Assembly: GCA_026392575.1 (NCBI GenBank)
Contig: JAPLBU010000391.1
Coordinates: 2,099 to 7,405, forward strand
Source: Actinomycetota bacterium
GTDB taxonomy: Bacteria > Actinomycetota > Actinomycetes > S36-B12
Length of the DNA: 5,307 nucleotides
Direction: 5' to 3'
Shown here: positions 3,354 through 5,307 of the stretch, piece by piece
How positions within the stretch are numbered: the stretch's first letter is position 1
Layout of the letters: each line of letters starts with the position of its first letter
Program-made: the position numbers and the translations under genes
The notes under the pieces: generated by a model
The model's input: only the letters and a program-made list of their open reading frames with translations
Told to the model about the DNA's origin: nothing
Databases searched by the model: none

Positions 3354-5307
3354 CTAGATCTCCTCAATGGGGCCATCCGTTGAGAAGCGCCTGAGGACGT
3401 TCCCAGTGAGCTTGGAGACGTTGTTCTCGTATTCATTCCAGGAGAGGCTTGCACACCAGGACATTGAGGAACTGCTAAACATTGCCCCTCCTTTCCCGGT
3501 CGAGAAGTAGACGATGTCACCACGTACCGACGGGTGCTCCGGTCCATTCATGCCGGAGTGCACGAAGTACTGCTCCTCAGGTACGAGACCCCAGTTGGGC
3601 GTATGTCCGTACGAGCTTGCCACGATCATGGTGTTCGGTGGGGTGCCCAGGAGCTGGTCGTATCGGTCGACCTCGAGGCCTGCGGCACCGTTGCCCACGA
3701 GCCCGAAGTCGCCGATAACCTCGCCTTCACCGATTCCCTCGACCATCCAAGCGAGCCTGGGGTCCTTCGCATCCGGCATCTGTACGAATCCGCATGACAC
3801 GTCGAGGCCGTGGGATGTGTAGACGACACCCCAGACTTTGGCGGATGCGCGGCCGCGCATGCGCCAAAGTCCGCCACGCTCACCGCTCGTGCTGTGGTAG
3901 AGCTCCCCGGGTCGGGCGCGCCATGCCTGATCGCCGGACTCACCCTTTCGAATCTCCATCACCCAAGGCTTCTTGGGATGCTGGGAGGCGATCCAGTACA
4001 TGCCGTTTCCGGCGAGGTACATTCCACGGCCGCCTTCGGCCAGGTAGTCCTCCCAAGACTCGATCATCTCGCGCGTGTAGTACTCGGGGTGTGATCCTGT
4101 AACCACCACGTTGTAGCGACGAAGGAGCTCGACGCCCTCATCCATGAGGTCATGATCCGTGGCGATGTCGAACTCAAAACCCTCCGATGTCAGCCAGTCG
4201 ACCAACTGCAGGTCTGCCGGGAACTGCCATACAGAGCCAAACTCGTGGCGGTAGCGGGGACGCATGTTGAGGATCGGGCGTCGCCACGACGTGTACTGAC
4301 AGCCTCGGCCATCAATGTGGTAGTCGTAGGTGGAGAGACCGTAGATCCATGGCCGCTCGTTTAGTTCGAGGTCGGTCTCCTCGAGCACTGCGACGTGGCC
4401 CATGATTGCCTGCGCGCTGGGCGCATTCTGCATCACCTGGGTATTCGCGTAGGCCAAGTAGCTGACGGTCGGCATCAGGAGAAGGATCTTCGCTGTTGCC
4501 GTGCCTCGGGGCGGCCGAACGAAGAACGGAATCCAGTCCTCGTTTTCGCCCTGAGTCAGGCGGATGGCATAGCAGCCGCTGGCAAGATCATCGGGCACTG
4601 TGAGTTCAAAGTCCTCGGCCCAGCGTGAGTCGTCCAAGGAGTCCTCGTGGAACCAGATGGCGCCGTATTGCTCAGGTGCATGCACGAAGTGCTCGGCGAT
4701 GCCAGCCCAGTTCCAGCCCGTCATGGCTAAGTCCGGCTGGTTCACACAATGTCCGTGATGGCCATTGCCAGAGATGTCGCGAATGAGGTCGCTCGGAACT
4801 CCGTCGGAACCGATCTCGGACCCGAAATCCCATCTTGCGAGAGTGTTGGCGCTTTCAATCCGGTCGCCCTCGGCAAGTCGCCCAGCCGCGGCAGCGTCGA
4901 GCGCAATGTTGTAGACAGATGGCGCATCGATTTTGCCGTTGAAGTTGTTGAGGACCCAAGTGCGGTCCCCTCCCGCCGCCTCGGCGAGGCCGCCGATGAT
5001 GACGGGAACTGCAGGAGCGGCGGGAAGAACGATATCGGCGACTGAGACTGTGGTATCGGAGTCGAGTGGGAAGACTTTGCCGAATCGACTGTTCGTGCGT
5101 GAGACGACGGCCCTCTGGAACAGTTGGAGTGTTCCCTGCCGGGCGTCTACTACGGCAGTGACCGAGTAGAAGGTGTCTGGAAAGAGCTGCCGGTCGCTTC
5201 GAACGATGCTCGTCCGTCCGGTGCCGTCACCGGTGATGAATGCGAGCGCTCCATCCTCATCGATAATCAGGGCCCAGCCCGAGCTGGTCGCGCTGTCCCA
5301 GCGGGAC
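3354..5307 (-). CDS. N,N-dimethylformamidase large (beta) subunit family amidohydrolase, N-terminus beyond the window
   Basis: My translation of the - strand finds no stop from the window edge (first full codon 5304-5306) to TAG at 3354-3356, giving 650 visible residues. Paracoccus DmfA2 is about 762 residues; about 110 are missing at the N-terminus. Visible residues 1-145 (SRWDSATSSGWAL, DTFYSVTAVVDA, NNFNGKIDAPSVYN) fit the end of a LamG/concanavalin-like domain. SGNGHHGHCVNQPDLAMTGWNW bridges to the catalytic domain, about residues 260-640. Motifs there are LAYANT, STYDYH, TGSHPEYY, LAGNGMYW, GIGEGEVIGDFGLVGNGAAG, SMSWCASL and NNVSKLTGNVLRRF. The iron ligands known in DMFase (Y399, Y440, E521) match Y286, Y327 and E408 here, with spacings of 41 and 81 retained. 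Known members hydrolyse DMF to dimethylamine and formate with a small alpha subunit, which is not in this window. The substrate here may be another small amide. The GTG at 4743-4745 is internal, not the start. GC is about ten points lower than the left genes. Confidence 0.92.
   Translation of the reverse strand, partial: SRWDSATSSGWALIIDEDGALAFITGDGTGRTSIVRSDRQLFPDTFYSVTAVVDARQGTLQLFQRAVVSRTNSRFGKVFPLDSDTTVSVADIVLPAAPAVPVIIGGLAEAAGGDRTWVLNNFNGKIDAPSVYNIALDAAAAGRLAEGDRIESANTLARWDFGSEIGSDGVPSDLIRDISGNGHHGHCVNQPDLAMTGWNWAGIAEHFVHAPEQYGAIWFHEDSLDDSRWAEDFELTVPDDLASGCYAIRLTQGENEDWIPFFVRPPRGTATAKILLLMPTVSYLAYANTQVMQNAPSAQAIMGHVAVLEETDLELNERPWIYGLSTYDYHIDGRGCQYTSWRRPILNMRPRYRHEFGSVWQFPADLQLVDWLTSEGFEFDIATDHDLMDEGVELLRRYNVVVTGSHPEYYTREMIESWEDYLAEGGRGMYLAGNGMYWIASQHPKKPWVMEIRKGESGDQAWRARPGELYHSTSGERGGLWRMRGRASAKVWGVVYTSHGLDVSCGFVQMPDAKDPRLAWMVEGIGEGEVIGDFGLVGNGAAGLEVDRYDQLLGTPPNTMIVASSYGHTPNWGLVPEEQYFVHSGMNGPEHPSVRGDIVYFSTGKGGAMFSSSSMSWCASLSWNEYENNVSKLTGNVLRRFSTDGPIEEI

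Noticed and set aside
3125..3394. An 89-codon + strand frame across the hairpins and the end of the amidase gene.
   Set aside because: It runs through two hairpins, overlaps the amidase 3' end antisense and has no recognisable motif or ribosome binding site.

Overview
The window comes from a high-GC Gram-positive bacterium, an actinomycete. The left 2.9 kb is close to 70% GC in the lines I sampled, two of the genes begin with GTG, and the gene families (actinobacterial-type YgfZ, thermolabile-type asparaginase II, an XRE regulator followed by a Lys/Ala-rich protein) fit that phylum. Propionibacteriales is a guess from general resemblance only.

Left block (1-2846), ordinary chromosomal genes. 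First is the C-terminal half of a folate-binding YgfZ/IBA57-type Fe-S protein (+). It converges, with only 5 bp between stops, on dtd, a D-aminoacyl-tRNA deacylase (-). A 25-bp gap then separates dtd from a divergent L-asparaginase II gene (+). After a 68-bp gap, which holds an 18-bp near-perfect palindrome overlapping a candidate promoter, comes a two-gene unit joined by an ATGA overlap: an XRE-family regulator and a small low-complexity protein. The small protein has a basic Lys/Ala/Thr segment, nine tandem Met-Pro-Lys-x-Glu pentads and a short C-terminal helix. The pair recalls the mycobacterial Rv0474-hbhA (Rv0475) arrangement, but the second protein is built differently from HbhA. The unit ends in a strong GC-rich hairpin at 2866-2895.

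Middle (2896-3353), a 458-bp stretch without a convincing gene. It holds one weak 48-codon frame and two further hairpins lying between convergent transcription units. Base composition starts to fall here.

Right block (3354-5307, -), one long reading frame open to the window edge. It encodes about 650 residues of an N,N-dimethylformamidase large-subunit (DmfA2) family amidohydrolase: the end of a LamG-like domain followed by the complete iron-binding catalytic domain. The two tyrosines and the glutamate that bind iron in the Paracoccus enzyme appear to be conserved with identical spacing. Sampled GC is roughly 58-60%, about ten points below the left block, so this gene may belong to an acquired segment that starts near 3.1-3.35 kb.

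The left block handles housekeeping (Fe-S maintenance, translation quality control, asparagine catabolism, a probably self-regulated envelope or nucleoid-associated protein). The right block probably provides catabolism of a small amide. The most unusual item is the regulator plus pentad-repeat protein unit.
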